From: Dokdonia donghaensis DSW-1 | Lineage (GTDB): Bacteria; Bacteroidota; Bacteroidia; Flavobacteriales; Flavobacteriaceae | DNA length: 64,000 bases | NCBI RefSeq assembly: GCF_001653755.1 | Contig: NZ_CP015125.1 | Span: forward strand, 3,171,501 to 3,235,500 | Direction: 5' to 3' | Shown here: in pieces, positions 34,627 through 43,048 of the stretch | Layout of the letters: every line of letters begins with the position of its first letter | How positions within the stretch are numbered: position 1 is the stretch's first letter | Position numbers and translations under genes: made by a program | Notes under the pieces: generated by a model | What the model saw: the letters and a program-made list of their open reading frames with translations, nothing else | Databases searched by the model: none | Told to the model about the DNA's origin: nothing

Positions 34627-35004
34627 ATGGGACTTTTCAATAAAATTTTAGGAAATGCTAGCGAAGCATCAACAGAGAAACTCACAGAAAAATATGGCCG
34701 CCTACTGGTCGAAAATGAAAATATAGAACTAGGCTTTAAGCTCCTACGTGACACATTTATGTTTACAAACAAACGATTAATAATCATTGATGTGCAAGGG
34801 CTTACTGGAAGCAAGAGTGAATATAAATCTATGCCTTATAAAAGCATCTCAAGGTTTTCTTTAGAAACATCGGGAACATTTGATTTAGATGCCGAACTAA
34901 AAATCTGGATTTCAAGCGAAAACACCCCTTCGGTTAGTAAAAAATTCAATAAAAGTATCGACGTTTATGAAGTTCAAAAATATTTGGCAAATAAAGTGAT
35001 GTAA
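34627..35004 (+). CDS. PH-domain (bPH) protein
   Basis: A 125-residue cytoplasmic protein with a bacterial pleckstrin-homology-like fold: VENENIELGFKLLRDTFMFTNKRLIIIDVQGLTGSKSEYKSMPYKSISRFSLETSGTF (quoted in part: RDTFMFTNKRLIIIDVQG, YKSMPYKSISRFSLETSG). This is the bPH_1 pattern of small cytosolic proteins of unknown function. There is no signal peptide. It stands alone, 127 bases after the peptidase, and ends ~70 bases before a terminator-palindrome module. Confidence 0.82.
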   Translation: MGLFNKILGNASEASTEKLTEKYGRLLVENENIELGFKLLRDTFMFTNKRLIIIDVQGLTGSKSEYKSMPYKSISRFSLETSGTFDLDAELKIWISSENTPSVSKKFNKSIDVYEVQKYLANKVM

Positions 35005-35074
35005 CACAAATCTCAACATACAACGATATAAATAGAACTCAGGCCATCTAGGGCTTAGATAACTCTTATATTAC

Positions 35075-35110
35075 AAAAACGGCCACCCTTTACTGGGTAG
35101 CCGTTTTTTT
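35075..35110 (+). terminator. Terminator after the PH-domain gene
   Basis: AAAAACGGC-CACCC and GGG-TAGCCGTTTTT stem with loop TTTACT, nearly identical to the one at 28739. Confidence 0.9.
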
Positions 35111-35120
35111 ATTATGAGTA

Positions 35121-35136
35121 CGCTTTCGCGAAAGCG
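35121..35136. repeat. Iterated palindrome, copy 9 (after the PH-gene terminator)
   Basis: Perfect core extending to TACGC...GCGTA, with the same TATGAG flank as copy 8. Confidence 0.9.
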
Positions 35137-35226
35137 TAATTACAAATCATATAATCAACAATTAACATCTCAAAACTTGAATAAACAACTAGACAGCCAC
35201 TTGAAATCAAGCTGTTAAAAATTCTT

Positions 35227-35245
35227 ATTTAGATTTATTATAAAT
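35227..35245. promoter_or_regulatory. Putative Fur box 1 of the siderophore receptor
   Basis: ATTTAGATTTATTATAAAT, arms ATTTA/TAAAT. It lies directly upstream of the -33 element and is 16/19 identical to the reverse complement of box 2. Confidence 0.6.
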
Positions 35246-35247
35246 AA

Positions 35248-35279
35248 TTTGGTCAAAACAAAAGTCCCCCATACATTTG
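35248..35279 (+). promoter_or_regulatory. Promoter of the siderophore receptor gene
   Basis: TTTG (35248-35251), 20-base spacer, then TACATTTG (35272-35279), a full match to the Bacteroidota TTTG-N(17-23)-TAnnTTTG consensus. It is flanked by the two putative Fur boxes. Confidence 0.75.
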
Positions 35280-35293
35280 CGCCAAAATTATCT

Positions 35294-35312
35294 ATTTATA
35301 TTAAGTCTAAAT
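35294..35312. promoter_or_regulatory. Putative Fur box 2 of the siderophore receptor
   Basis: ATTTATATTAAGTCTAAAT, inverse of box 1 with three differences. It covers the expected transcript start region, nine bases before the ATG, where a bound repressor would block transcription. Confidence 0.6.
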
Positions 35313-35320
35313 AAAAACAA

Positions 35321-37741
35321 ATGAAAAGACATATACCAATCGTACTCTTTTTATTGCTAGCAAACCTAGCGCTAGCCCAAAAAGCAAGTATTACAGGAAC
35401 TGTAAATGACAATGCACAAACACCCCTTCTAGGTGTGAATGTGATGCTTAAAAACACAACACAGGGAACCCAAACTAATGAAAATGGTGCCTTTACCATC
35501 TCAAATATTGAAGCAGGTGACTATATACTCCAACTCTCGTATATAGGTTTTAAAACTAGAGAAATGCCTATCACTATCACAAGTGATAATATATCTCTAG
35601 GCACCATAACGCTGTATGAAGGTAACGAGATTTTAAACGAGGTGATTGTTGAGGGAGAGCGCCGCAATAAATTCTCAAGAAAAGAGACGGCCTACGTATC
35701 AAAACTACCGCTTAAGGATATCGAAAACACGCAGGTATACAATACCGTTACGACAGAGATTTTAAAGTCTCAAGTGGTTACAAACTTTGACGATGCCTTA
35801 AAAAATGCTACAGGCGTAGAGCAACTATGGCAGTCTACTGGTCGTGGTGGCGATGGAGCTGGGTATTACTCACTGCGTGGGTTTTCTGTACAACCACAAC
35901 TCGTAAACGGACTCCCTGGATTAACAAACGGAACAATCAACCCGGCAAACATTGAGCGCATTGAGGTGCTTAAGGGACCCTCTGCAACGCTTTTTGGTAA
36001 TGCTGTGAGCTCATACGGAGGTCTCATTAATGTGGTGACAAAAAAACCGTACGTGGGTACAGGTGGCGAACTTTCTTTTACCTCTGGAACCTATGGGCTT
36101 AACCAGATTGTAGGTGACTTTAATACCGCTTTGAGCAAAGAAGATAACCTATACTTTAGACTTAACACGGCTTATACGACAGAGCAGAGTTTTCAAGATG
36201 CTGGTTTTAGAAAATCATTTTTTGTAGCGCCATCACTATCGTATAGAGTAAACAACAGACTTTCATTTTCTTTTTATGGAGAGATTACTCAGGCAGAGCA
36301 AACTAACCCTACTTTCTTATTCTTAAACAGAAGCGCACCTACAGAGGCTGCAAACCTTGATGAGCTAGGGTATAACAACAAGTTATCATTTACAAGTAAC
36401 GATTTGAGCTTACAAAACCCAACTCAAAACTATAGAGTAGAGATGGATTACAAACTGTCTGACACCTGGCAGTCACAAACCTTACTCTCAAAAAGTGCTA
36501 CCTCTACAGAGGGATACTACTCATATCTATTTGATTTTGGAATATTAGGCGGAAACACCTATTCTCGCTTTATAAGTAGACAAAATGCAAACACGCAAAC
36601 GACAGATATACAGCAAAATTTCATAGGAGACTTTAAACTTGCTTCTTTACGTAACAGAGTGGTGATAGGTGTAGATTACTTTAATGAGACGGGTACAGAT
36701 AATAGTACAGGCTTTGCCTTTTATGGTAACATCACCCCTAGCGGTGGTGCAAATGGCGATAACCCATTTACCCCAGATGTAGAAGAAGATAGCTACCCTT
36801 TATCTACCTCTGCTGTAGATGCTGCGCTTGCATCACAAGGAGTGAGCAATGCAAAGTCTAAGTACCACATCTATAGCGTGTATGCATCAGATGTGCTTGA
36901 TATCACAGATAACTTCTCTGCTATGGTAGGTTTACGTCTTGACCATTTTGATAATGAGGGTGATCTTGCAAATCCAGATGATGATTATGACCAGACTACG
37001 CTCTCACCTAAGTTTGGTCTTGTGTACCAACCTATAAAGGATAAGGTTTCTGTTTTTGGAAATTACCAGAACGGCTTTACAAACGTTGCCCCACAACTTG
37101 TAGGAGACCCAAGCCAGGGAGCACAAACCCTACAAACGTTTGACCCAGAGCAGGCAAACCAGATGGAGTTTGGGGTAAAGACTAATCTCTTTAACAATCG
37201 TCTTAATGCGACGGTAAGCTATTATGACATCACGGTAAAAGACCGCGTGATTACAGACCCATCTTCTCCTTTTAATAAAATACAAGGGGGTGAGGTAGAG
37301 AGCAAAGGACTCGAGCTAGAGATTAATGCAAACCCAGTAAAAGGATTAAACATACGTGCGGGTTATAGCTATAACGATAGTGAGACTACTAAGTCTGATA
37401 ATCTTGAGATCTTAAACCGTAGACCACTAGAAGCCGGAGCAGAAAATCTGTACAACCTCTGGGCAAACTATGAGTTTCAAGAAGGAAGCCTAGACGGTTT
37501 TGGTATAGGCGCAGGTCTTAATGGCGCTAGTGAGCGATTTGCTATAAACTATGCCTCTACAGGTGAGTTTATACTACCTGCATATACTATTGCAAATGCA
37601 ACTGTCTTTTACCAGGCAGAAAAGTATAGAATAGGCCTCAAGCTCAACAACGCTTTTAATAAAGAATATTACAAAGGGTGGACCACCATAAACCCACAAC
37701 AAGAAAGAGCATTACTAGCAAACTTTACTTATAAATTTTAA
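35321..37741 (+). CDS. TonB-dependent siderophore receptor
   Basis: An 806-residue outer-membrane receptor for ferric siderophore uptake. Order: signal peptide MKRHIPIVLFLLLANLALAQ; carboxypeptidase-regulatory-like domain (ITGTVNDNAQTPLLGVNVML, ~residues 25-100); plug domain (YYSLRGFSVQPQLVNGLPG, IERIEVLKGPSATLFGN ~205-225); 22-strand barrel ending LLANFTYKF with terminal Phe. The GYYSLRGF and GPSATLFG motifs belong to the siderophore subgroup. Two 19-bp inverse boxes around the promoter suggest Fur control. The PepSY protein downstream would work on the imported iron complex. Confidence 0.93.
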   Translation: MKRHIPIVLFLLLANLALAQKASITGTVNDNAQTPLLGVNVMLKNTTQGTQTNENGAFTISNIEAGDYILQLSYIGFKTREMPITITSDNISLGTITLYEGNEILNEVIVEGERRNKFSRKETAYVSKLPLKDIENTQVYNTVTTEILKSQVVTNFDDALKNATGVEQLWQSTGRGGDGAGYYSLRGFSVQPQLVNGLPGLTNGTINPANIERIEVLKGPSATLFGNAVSSYGGLINVVTKKPYVGTGGELSFTSGTYGLNQIVGDFNTALSKEDNLYFRLNTAYTTEQSFQDAGFRKSFFVAPSLSYRVNNRLSFSFYGEITQAEQTNPTFLFLNRSAPTEAANLDELGYNNKLSFTSNDLSLQNPTQNYRVEMDYKLSDTWQSQTLLSKSATSTEGYYSYLFDFGILGGNTYSRFISRQNANTQTTDIQQNFIGDFKLASLRNRVVIGVDYFNETGTDNSTGFAFYGNITPSGGANGDNPFTPDVEEDSYPLSTSAVDAALASQGVSNAKSKYHIYSVYASDVLDITDNFSAMVGLRLDHFDNEGDLANPDDDYDQTTLSPKFGLVYQPIKDKVSVFGNYQNGFTNVAPQLVGDPSQGAQTLQTFDPEQANQMEFGVKTNLFNNRLNATVSYYDITVKDRVITDPSSPFNKIQGGEVESKGLELEINANPVKGLNIRAGYSYNDSETTKSDNLEILNRRPLEAGAENLYNLWANYEFQEGSLDGFGIGAGLNGASERFAINYASTGEFILPAYTIANATVFYQAEKYRIGLKLNNAFNKEYYKGWTTINPQQERALLANFTYKF

Positions 37742-37756
37742 TTAGCCAAAACTATA

Positions 37757-37787
37757 AGAGCAACCCCAACAGGGGTTGCTCTTTTTT
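37757..37787 (+). terminator. Terminator between receptor and PepSY genes
   Basis: AGAGCAACCCC and GGGGTTGCTCT stem with a short AAC-A loop and T-run. It may lower, rather than stop, expression of the PepSY gene, which starts 13 bases later. Confidence 0.88.
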
Positions 37788-37800
37788 AATTTTTAAAACA

Positions 37801-38940
37801 ATGACGTTTAAAAAATTTGCATTTCAGCTTCATAAAATCTTGGGGCTAGCCACAGGTATTGTAGTTTTTATAGTAGCCATCACAGGTTGCTGTTGGGCAT
37901 TTAGAGAAGAGATAGAAAGCCTTTATGACGATTATAAAAAAGTAACCCCTCAAGAGCAAGCCATCTTAACCCCCACACAGGCAAAAGAACTTGCAGAGGC
38001 CGTACTGCCTAACAATACCGTGCACGGCACTATCTTTAAGAAAAAAGACGACGCCATAGAGGTTATCTTTTATGACGAAGAACCCGAGTTTTACCAGAGC
38101 GTTTTTTTAAACCCTTACTCTGGAGAGGTGATACAAGTAGATGATCATCTTTCTGGATTTTTTGCATTTATATTAAAAGGTCATATGCGACTATGGCTAC
38201 CTAAGGCTATAGGTGAGCAAGTAGTAGGTGTCTCTATATTACTTTTTATACTCATCATTATCTCAGGTTTTATAATCTGGATACCTAAAAAGCGTAAGAA
38301 TCTTAAACAGCGCCTCAAATTTGATTGGAAAAAAACCACCCGCTGGAAGCGCAAAAACTTTGACCTGCATACCGTTACCGGCTTTTACATTTGCTCCTTT
38401 GCATTAATAGTGGCTTTTACAGGCTCTATGATATCATACAACTGGTTAAAGTATGTGGTGTATAAATCTACGGGAGGAGAAAAAAGCCCCTACTTTATCA
38501 TACCAGAAAACGAGAGCCAGCTCGCACAAAGAGAAACCACCGTGCCTATGGATTACCTCATCACAAAACTATCTATAGAAAATCCGGAGGCCGTGAGCTA
38601 CGAGCTGCACTACCCTACCAGCCCAGAGGAAAGTATCTATGTAGAAGTCTCAAACAGCAAAGGCCTGTACTACGACTCAGATTACCGTTTTTTTGATCAA
38701 AACACGCTAGAAGAGCTGGAGACACCCAGCATTTATGGCAAGTACAGTAATGCCGGATTTGCAGATAAAATACAGCGTATGAATTATGACATACACATAG
38801 GAGCCATAGGCGGTATTGTAGGTAAAATCATTGCCTTTTTAGTAAGCCTGCTCGTCGCTACCTTACCTGTTACCGGTGTCTTACTTTGGTACGGGAGACA
38901 TTACAAAAAGAAAAAGCCTCTACCTCAAGTAAAGGCATAA
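37801..38940 (+). CDS. PepSY-associated membrane protein (iron uptake)
   Basis: A 379-residue inner-membrane protein of the PepSY_TM family, often next to siderophore receptors and thought to reduce ferric siderophores or process them. Four membrane segments are visible: residues ~14-33 (ATGIVVFIVAITGCCWAF), ~140-160 (VVGVSILLFILIIISGFIIW), ~190-212 (FYICSFALIVAFTGSMISY) and ~345-368 (IIAFLVSLLVATLPVTGVLLW). A conserved HTVTGFYIC follows RWKRKNFDLH. It lies 60 bases after the receptor and probably shares its Fur control by readthrough. Confidence 0.88.
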   Translation: MTFKKFAFQLHKILGLATGIVVFIVAITGCCWAFREEIESLYDDYKKVTPQEQAILTPTQAKELAEAVLPNNTVHGTIFKKKDDAIEVIFYDEEPEFYQSVFLNPYSGEVIQVDDHLSGFFAFILKGHMRLWLPKAIGEQVVGVSILLFILIIISGFIIWIPKKRKNLKQRLKFDWKKTTRWKRKNFDLHTVTGFYICSFALIVAFTGSMISYNWLKYVVYKSTGGEKSPYFIIPENESQLAQRETTVPMDYLITKLSIENPEAVSYELHYPTSPEESIYVEVSNSKGLYYDSDYRFFDQNTLEELETPSIYGKYSNAGFADKIQRMNYDIHIGAIGGIVGKIIAFLVSLLVATLPVTGVLLWYGRHYKKKKPLPQVKA

Positions 38941-38965
38941 CCTCCTTTGCACCCCAACTTGACAC

Positions 38966-39000
38966 AACCACCTTTTTACTTCTAGAAAGGTGGTTTTTTT
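38966..39000 (+). terminator. Terminator after the PepSY gene
   Basis: AACCACCTTT and AAAGGTGGTT stem, loop TTACTTCTAG, T-run; followed by the palindrome and repeat B. Confidence 0.9.
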
Positions 39001-39005
39001 ATGTA

Positions 39006-39252
39006 GTACGCTTTCGCGAAAGTTACCACGCACACCCTACAACTCCTTTTGTAGGAAAATGTTGATAAAATATGACCAGAATAAGGAAATCCGTAAAGAA
39101 GTATGATAGCAGCACTGTATTTTAGAGCACTGTAGCGTAGCGGTTTATAAGTTTGCTTTTAGGCAACCATTAACGAGATACGACCTATTAAACTAAAATA
39201 ATTATCTAGCATACAGTTTTACTGGGCTTAGGAAATTTAGATAGTGAAATTG
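39006..39252 (+). repeat. ~250-bp repeat, copy B (upstream of the methylase cassette)
   Basis: Same orientation as and collinear with copy A (24622-24869), beginning with the palindrome and CCACGCACACCCTACAA and ending GATAGTGAAAT or similar. Several blocks are identical (for example TAGCATACAGTTTTACTGGG). Differences are scattered substitutions and small indels, so the two copies are old or under relaxed constraint. The remaining ~120 bases before the XRE gene are AT-rich and hold only its promoter. Confidence 0.88.
39009..39024. repeat. Iterated palindrome, copy 10 (right end decayed, start of repeat B)
   Basis: CGCTTTCGCGAAAGTT, 14 of 16. The same end is decayed as in copy 7 of repeat A. 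Confidence 0.8.
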
Positions 39253-39370
39253 GTTAAAGTGATTAAAATCATAAAATTAAATTTTATTAAATAGTTCTTT
39301 AAATAGATACAAATATTTCTAAAAACGGAACTTTTGTATATTTTTGAGAAATAAATTTAATTTAAAAAAT

Positions 39371-39586
39371 ATGACCCTTCTTGGTAAATATCTTACTGAC
39401 AAGTCAATAAATAAGGCTGAAGTTGCACGAAAAACGGGTATAAGAAAATCTCGCCTTAGTAATCTAAGTACGAAAGAAGATACAAATCTCAAAGCAGAAG
39501 AATTATATCTAATCTCTAAGGCAATTGATGCGAACCCAACTGAAATTCTTGAAAAAGTTTATGGACATTTAAGACTGAATAATTAA
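39371..39586 (+). CDS. Small XRE-family regulator (control-protein-like)
   Basis: A 71-residue helix-turn-helix protein: MTLLGKYLTDKSINKAEVAR, KTGIRKSRLSNLSTKE, then LKAEELYLISKAIDANPTEILEKVYG. It is an almost bare XRE domain, similar in size to the controller (C) proteins of restriction-modification loci and to phage repressors. I use ATG at 39371; an ATG nine codons upstream adds a basic tail without support. It ends two bases before the methyltransferase, so it is likely the first gene of the cassette and regulates it. Different from the larger XRE protein at 2.4 kb. Confidence 0.85.
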   Translation: MTLLGKYLTDKSINKAEVARKTGIRKSRLSNLSTKEDTNLKAEELYLISKAIDANPTEILEKVYGHLRLNN

Positions 39587-39588
39587 TT

Positions 39589-40818
39589 ATGGAAAAACTA
39601 AATTTCATAGATTTATTTTCAGGTGCAGGCGGCTTATCTGAAGGATTTATCAAAGCAGGTTTTAAACCTATTGCTCACGTAGAAATAGACAAAAAAGCCT
39701 GTGACACTTTAGAAACTAGACTGATATATCATAAATTAAATTCTGAGAATAAAACAGAAAAATATTACGATTATATTTCTGAAAAAATTACCAGAGAAGA
39801 GTTTATAAAGACTTTTTCTAATTCAGAACTTTCTAATTCTGTCATAAATATTCCAATCGGAGGTAAAAACAATAAAATCATTTTTGACAAAATAGACACA
39901 CTTGCAAAAGGAAAACAAATTGATTTAATTATTGGTGGCCCACCTTGTCAAGCCTATTCCCTTGTTGGAAGATCAAGAGATAAAGATGGTATGAAAAATG
40001 ACCCTCGAAATTTTCTTTATAAAGAATATGCAAAATTTCTTAAAAAATACGAACCAAAAGTATTTGTCTTTGAGAATGTAATGGGGTTAATAACCGCCGA
40101 AAAGGGGAGTTATTTCAAAAATATGCAAGCATATTTTAAACGTATTGGTTATGAATTGGATTATACAGTTCAAAAATCAGAGCATTTCGGTGTGCTACAA
40201 AAAAGAAGAAGGATTATTTTAATTGGTTGGCAAAAAGGTTCAGGTTTTAAATACCCAGAATTTGAGAAACTCGATGAGAAATTTACTATTCGTCAAATTT
40301 TATCAGATTTAAAAAAATTAAAACCAGGTGACCAAAAAAATGTGACAAAATATGCTAAACCTATAACAACATATCTCGAAAGATTTGAATTAAGAAATGG
40401 AGTAGATTTTGTTACACAGCATATAGCTAGACCTCATAATGAAAGAGATCTAAACATCTACAAAATTGCCATAAACAAATGGTTAAAAAAATCAGAGCGA
40501 TTAAAATATCCTGATTTACCAACTGAACTCAAAACCCATAAAAATGAAAAATCATTTGTTGACAGATATAAAGTTGTTGACATCAACGGTCTTTCTCATA
40601 CAATGGTTGCTCACATAGCAAAAGATGGTCATCATTATATTTATCCGGACAATAAACAAATAAGATCTATCTCTGTCAGAGAAGCTGCAAGAATTCAATC
40701 ATTTCCAGACGACTTCTTTTTTGAAGGTGGCAGAAGTGCTGCTTTTAGACAAATTGGAAATGCTGTCCCACCTTTGATGGCAAAAGAAATAGCAATAAAA
40801 ATCAAAAAACAGCTATAA
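39589..40818 (+). CDS. dcm: DNA (cytosine-5) methyltransferase
   Basis: A 409-residue cytosine-C5 methylase with all motifs: FIDLFSGAGGLSEGF (I, SAM site), IGGPPCQAYSLVG (IV, catalytic Cys), FENVMGL (VI), FGVLQKRRRIILIG (VIII), ISVREAARIQSFPDDF (IX) and RQIGNAVPPLMA (X). The target-recognition region between VIII and IX (~residues 225-350) is short and gives no hint of the site methylated. Its stop overlaps the start of the GHKL gene by one base, so it is translationally coupled. No restriction nuclease gene lies next to it. AT-rich codon use marks it as acquired. Confidence 0.94.
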   Translation: MEKLNFIDLFSGAGGLSEGFIKAGFKPIAHVEIDKKACDTLETRLIYHKLNSENKTEKYYDYISEKITREEFIKTFSNSELSNSVINIPIGGKNNKIIFDKIDTLAKGKQIDLIIGGPPCQAYSLVGRSRDKDGMKNDPRNFLYKEYAKFLKKYEPKVFVFENVMGLITAEKGSYFKNMQAYFKRIGYELDYTVQKSEHFGVLQKRRRIILIGWQKGSGFKYPEFEKLDEKFTIRQILSDLKKLKPGDQKNVTKYAKPITTYLERFELRNGVDFVTQHIARPHNERDLNIYKIAINKWLKKSERLKYPDLPTELKTHKNEKSFVDRYKVVDINGLSHTMVAHIAKDGHHYIYPDNKQIRSISVREAARIQSFPDDFFFEGGRSAAFRQIGNAVPPLMAKEIAIKIKKQL

Positions 40819-43046
40819 TGAGTGATGACGTAACATATAAAATTAGACCAGCTGCCAGGTTGATACATACAATTGGTAGTGATTTAATCGGAGATTCTTA
40901 TGCAGCATTAGTCGAGCTTGTGAAGAATTCTTATGATGCTGACGCTTCCAAAGTTGATATCGTATTTAAATATACTAAAATCGAAAATGAAAGAGCCTTG
41001 ATTATATCAATTAAGGATGATGGTCACGGTATGGACTTCGATACAGTTATTAATAAATGGTTAGTTCCTGCTACCAACGATAAACTGAAAAGAAAAGTAA
41101 GCAAAAAAGGTAAAAGAACACTTCAAGGAAGAAAAGGAATTGGTCGTTTTGCTGCCTCTATTTTAGGTCAAGAAATGACGCTTTCTACTGTTGACGAAAA
41201 TGGAGAAAAATCAGAAGCAGTAATTGATTGGAGAATATTTAAATCTGATGACTATTTAGAAAATATAGAACTTCTTGTTGAAAAAAAAGAAACCAGCGAA
41301 CCTTCGGGAACTGAAATACTGATTATTGCAAAAGATGAAAAGTATACCGACATTATAATAAATGAAGATAATGCTGAAGAAACGATAGAAAAAATTGACT
41401 CTAAATCATCGTATTGGAATCGAGAGACTCTAAAGCAATTAGTCAATGAATTACGAAAACTGATTTCACCTTTTGAAGAATCCACTGAGGATAAATTTAC
41501 AATAAATCTTGCATTTGAAAATTCGCCTTTTCCTGAGATAGATGAGAACTTTACCATTGATACATATCCAATTATAAAGTTTTATGATTATCGTATATCT
41601 GGAATTATTTCAAATGAAGGAGAAGCTATTTTAATTTTTGAAAACAATATTAATCCAGATGCAGTTCAAAAGGAAACAATTACAAAAAAGTTTGAATTAA
41701 CGGAAAATAATAAGTATTGCGGTTTAATAAAAATAGACTTCAGGGTATTTGACCGAGAGCCTGATGCCATAGATAACTTAATTAATAAAGGTCTGATTGA
41801 CCCAGTATCTAAAAAATATATGGGCAAAAATGAAGCTCGACGAGAATTGAACGATGTTTATGGTGTAAACGTATATAAAAATTCCTTTAGAATTAGACCT
41901 TACGGAAATGGAGGTATAGATTGGTTAGATTTGGATAAAAAGAGGATTCAAAATATGACTCAAAAACTTGGGAATAATCAAGTTGTTGGGTTTGTCACAA
42001 TCCAGTCTGAGGAAAAATCCGGTCTTGAAGAAAAAAGCGCAAGAGATGGTTTAAAAGAAAACGAGCACTACTCTGGCTTAAAAGAGCTTGCTCAAAAAGC
42101 TCTTTTTGAATTAGAAATACGGAGATTAGCTTATAGAATAAAAAGCGAAAAGAGTAGAGGGAAATCTACCAAGGTTCAAGATACAATTAACTCATTGTTC
42201 AGTTTAGCAGAAGTTAAAAGCTCTATTGGCAAAAAGCTTTCGGAATTCAAAATTGATAAAAAAGCTATTGATGAAATAGACAAAATATTAACTGACGAAG
42301 AAGAGAAAAATGCAGAATTAAAAGAGGAAATTGAAAAGACAATTGCTATATATCAAGGGCAAGCAACTTTAGGCAAAATTGTCAATTTTATTCTTCACGA
42401 AGGTCGAAAACCACTACAGTTTTTTAATTCCGAAACTAAAGTAATGGAACGCTATTTAAAGTTTTATCGTGCCACTAAAGAAGAAGAACACTTAGATGAA
42501 TTAACTAAAAGTATAAATGGGTTTCAAATTAATAGTAAATTTATTTCTACTCTTTTCAAAAGGATATCACCATTAGCTAAACAAAAAAGGGATAAAAAAT
42601 CTAATTTCTCAGTAATTAAAGTTATAAATGAAAGTTTAGATGTTTTTAAATCAACTCTTGATGATGCAAATATTAAAGTTAATATTCTGGGAGACGAAAA
42701 AACAGAAATATTTGGATGGTCAGAAGACTTATATATTGCACTAACTAACCTAATTGAAAATAGTATTTACTGGTTAGAAATTTCTAAATCTGATGTAAAA
42801 GAAATAAATATTGAAGTTAATAAAAGTGCTAATTCTACGATTGTTGATTTTAAGGATACTGGACCTGGACTTTCTGATTTAGAAATTGAATCAGGTGCTA
42901 TATTTGAACCTGGATATTCCAAAAAAATTGATGGTACAGGTCTTGGCTTAGCAATTGCTGGCGAAGCTTCTGATAGATTAAATGGAGAACTATCGGCTAG
43001 AAAAAGTAATAATGGAGTATACTTCCAAATAGAAATCAACAAATAA
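40818..43046 (+). CDS. Double GHKL ATPase: MutL/MORC-like N-terminus and histidine-kinase C-terminus
   Basis: A 742-residue protein with two GHKL sites. Site 1 (residues ~10-180): AALVELVKNSYDADAS (N box, E33/N37), IKDDGHGMD (G1) and LQGRKGIGRFAAS (G2), as in Hsp90/MutL/MORC ATPases. Site 2 (residues ~600-742): LTNLIENSIYWLE (N box), DFKDTGPGLSDLE (G1) and IDGTGLGLAIAGEASDRL (G2), as in sensor kinases. Between them lie charged helices (~450-515, coiled-coil-like) and NFILHEGRKPLQFF (His527), a possible phospho-acceptor. No membrane segment: a cytosolic sensor. It sits between a DNA methylase and a receiver protein, so it probably senses something on DNA or an invader and phosphorylates the receiver. 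Confidence 0.9.
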   Translation: MSDDVTYKIRPAARLIHTIGSDLIGDSYAALVELVKNSYDADASKVDIVFKYTKIENERALIISIKDDGHGMDFDTVINKWLVPATNDKLKRKVSKKGKRTLQGRKGIGRFAASILGQEMTLSTVDENGEKSEAVIDWRIFKSDDYLENIELLVEKKETSEPSGTEILIIAKDEKYTDIIINEDNAEETIEKIDSKSSYWNRETLKQLVNELRKLISPFEESTEDKFTINLAFENSPFPEIDENFTIDTYPIIKFYDYRISGIISNEGEAILIFENNINPDAVQKETITKKFELTENNKYCGLIKIDFRVFDREPDAIDNLINKGLIDPVSKKYMGKNEARRELNDVYGVNVYKNSFRIRPYGNGGIDWLDLDKKRIQNMTQKLGNNQVVGFVTIQSEEKSGLEEKSARDGLKENEHYSGLKELAQKALFELEIRRLAYRIKSEKSRGKSTKVQDTINSLFSLAEVKSSIGKKLSEFKIDKKAIDEIDKILTDEEEKNAELKEEIEKTIAIYQGQATLGKIVNFILHEGRKPLQFFNSETKVMERYLKFYRATKEEEHLDELTKSINGFQINSKFISTLFKRISPLAKQKRDKKSNFSVIKVINESLDVFKSTLDDANIKVNILGDEKTEIFGWSEDLYIALTNLIENSIYWLEISKSDVKEINIEVNKSANSTIVDFKDTGPGLSDLEIESGAIFEPGYSKKIDGTGLGLAIAGEASDRLNGELSARKSNNGVYFQIEINK

Positions 43047-43048
43047 TT

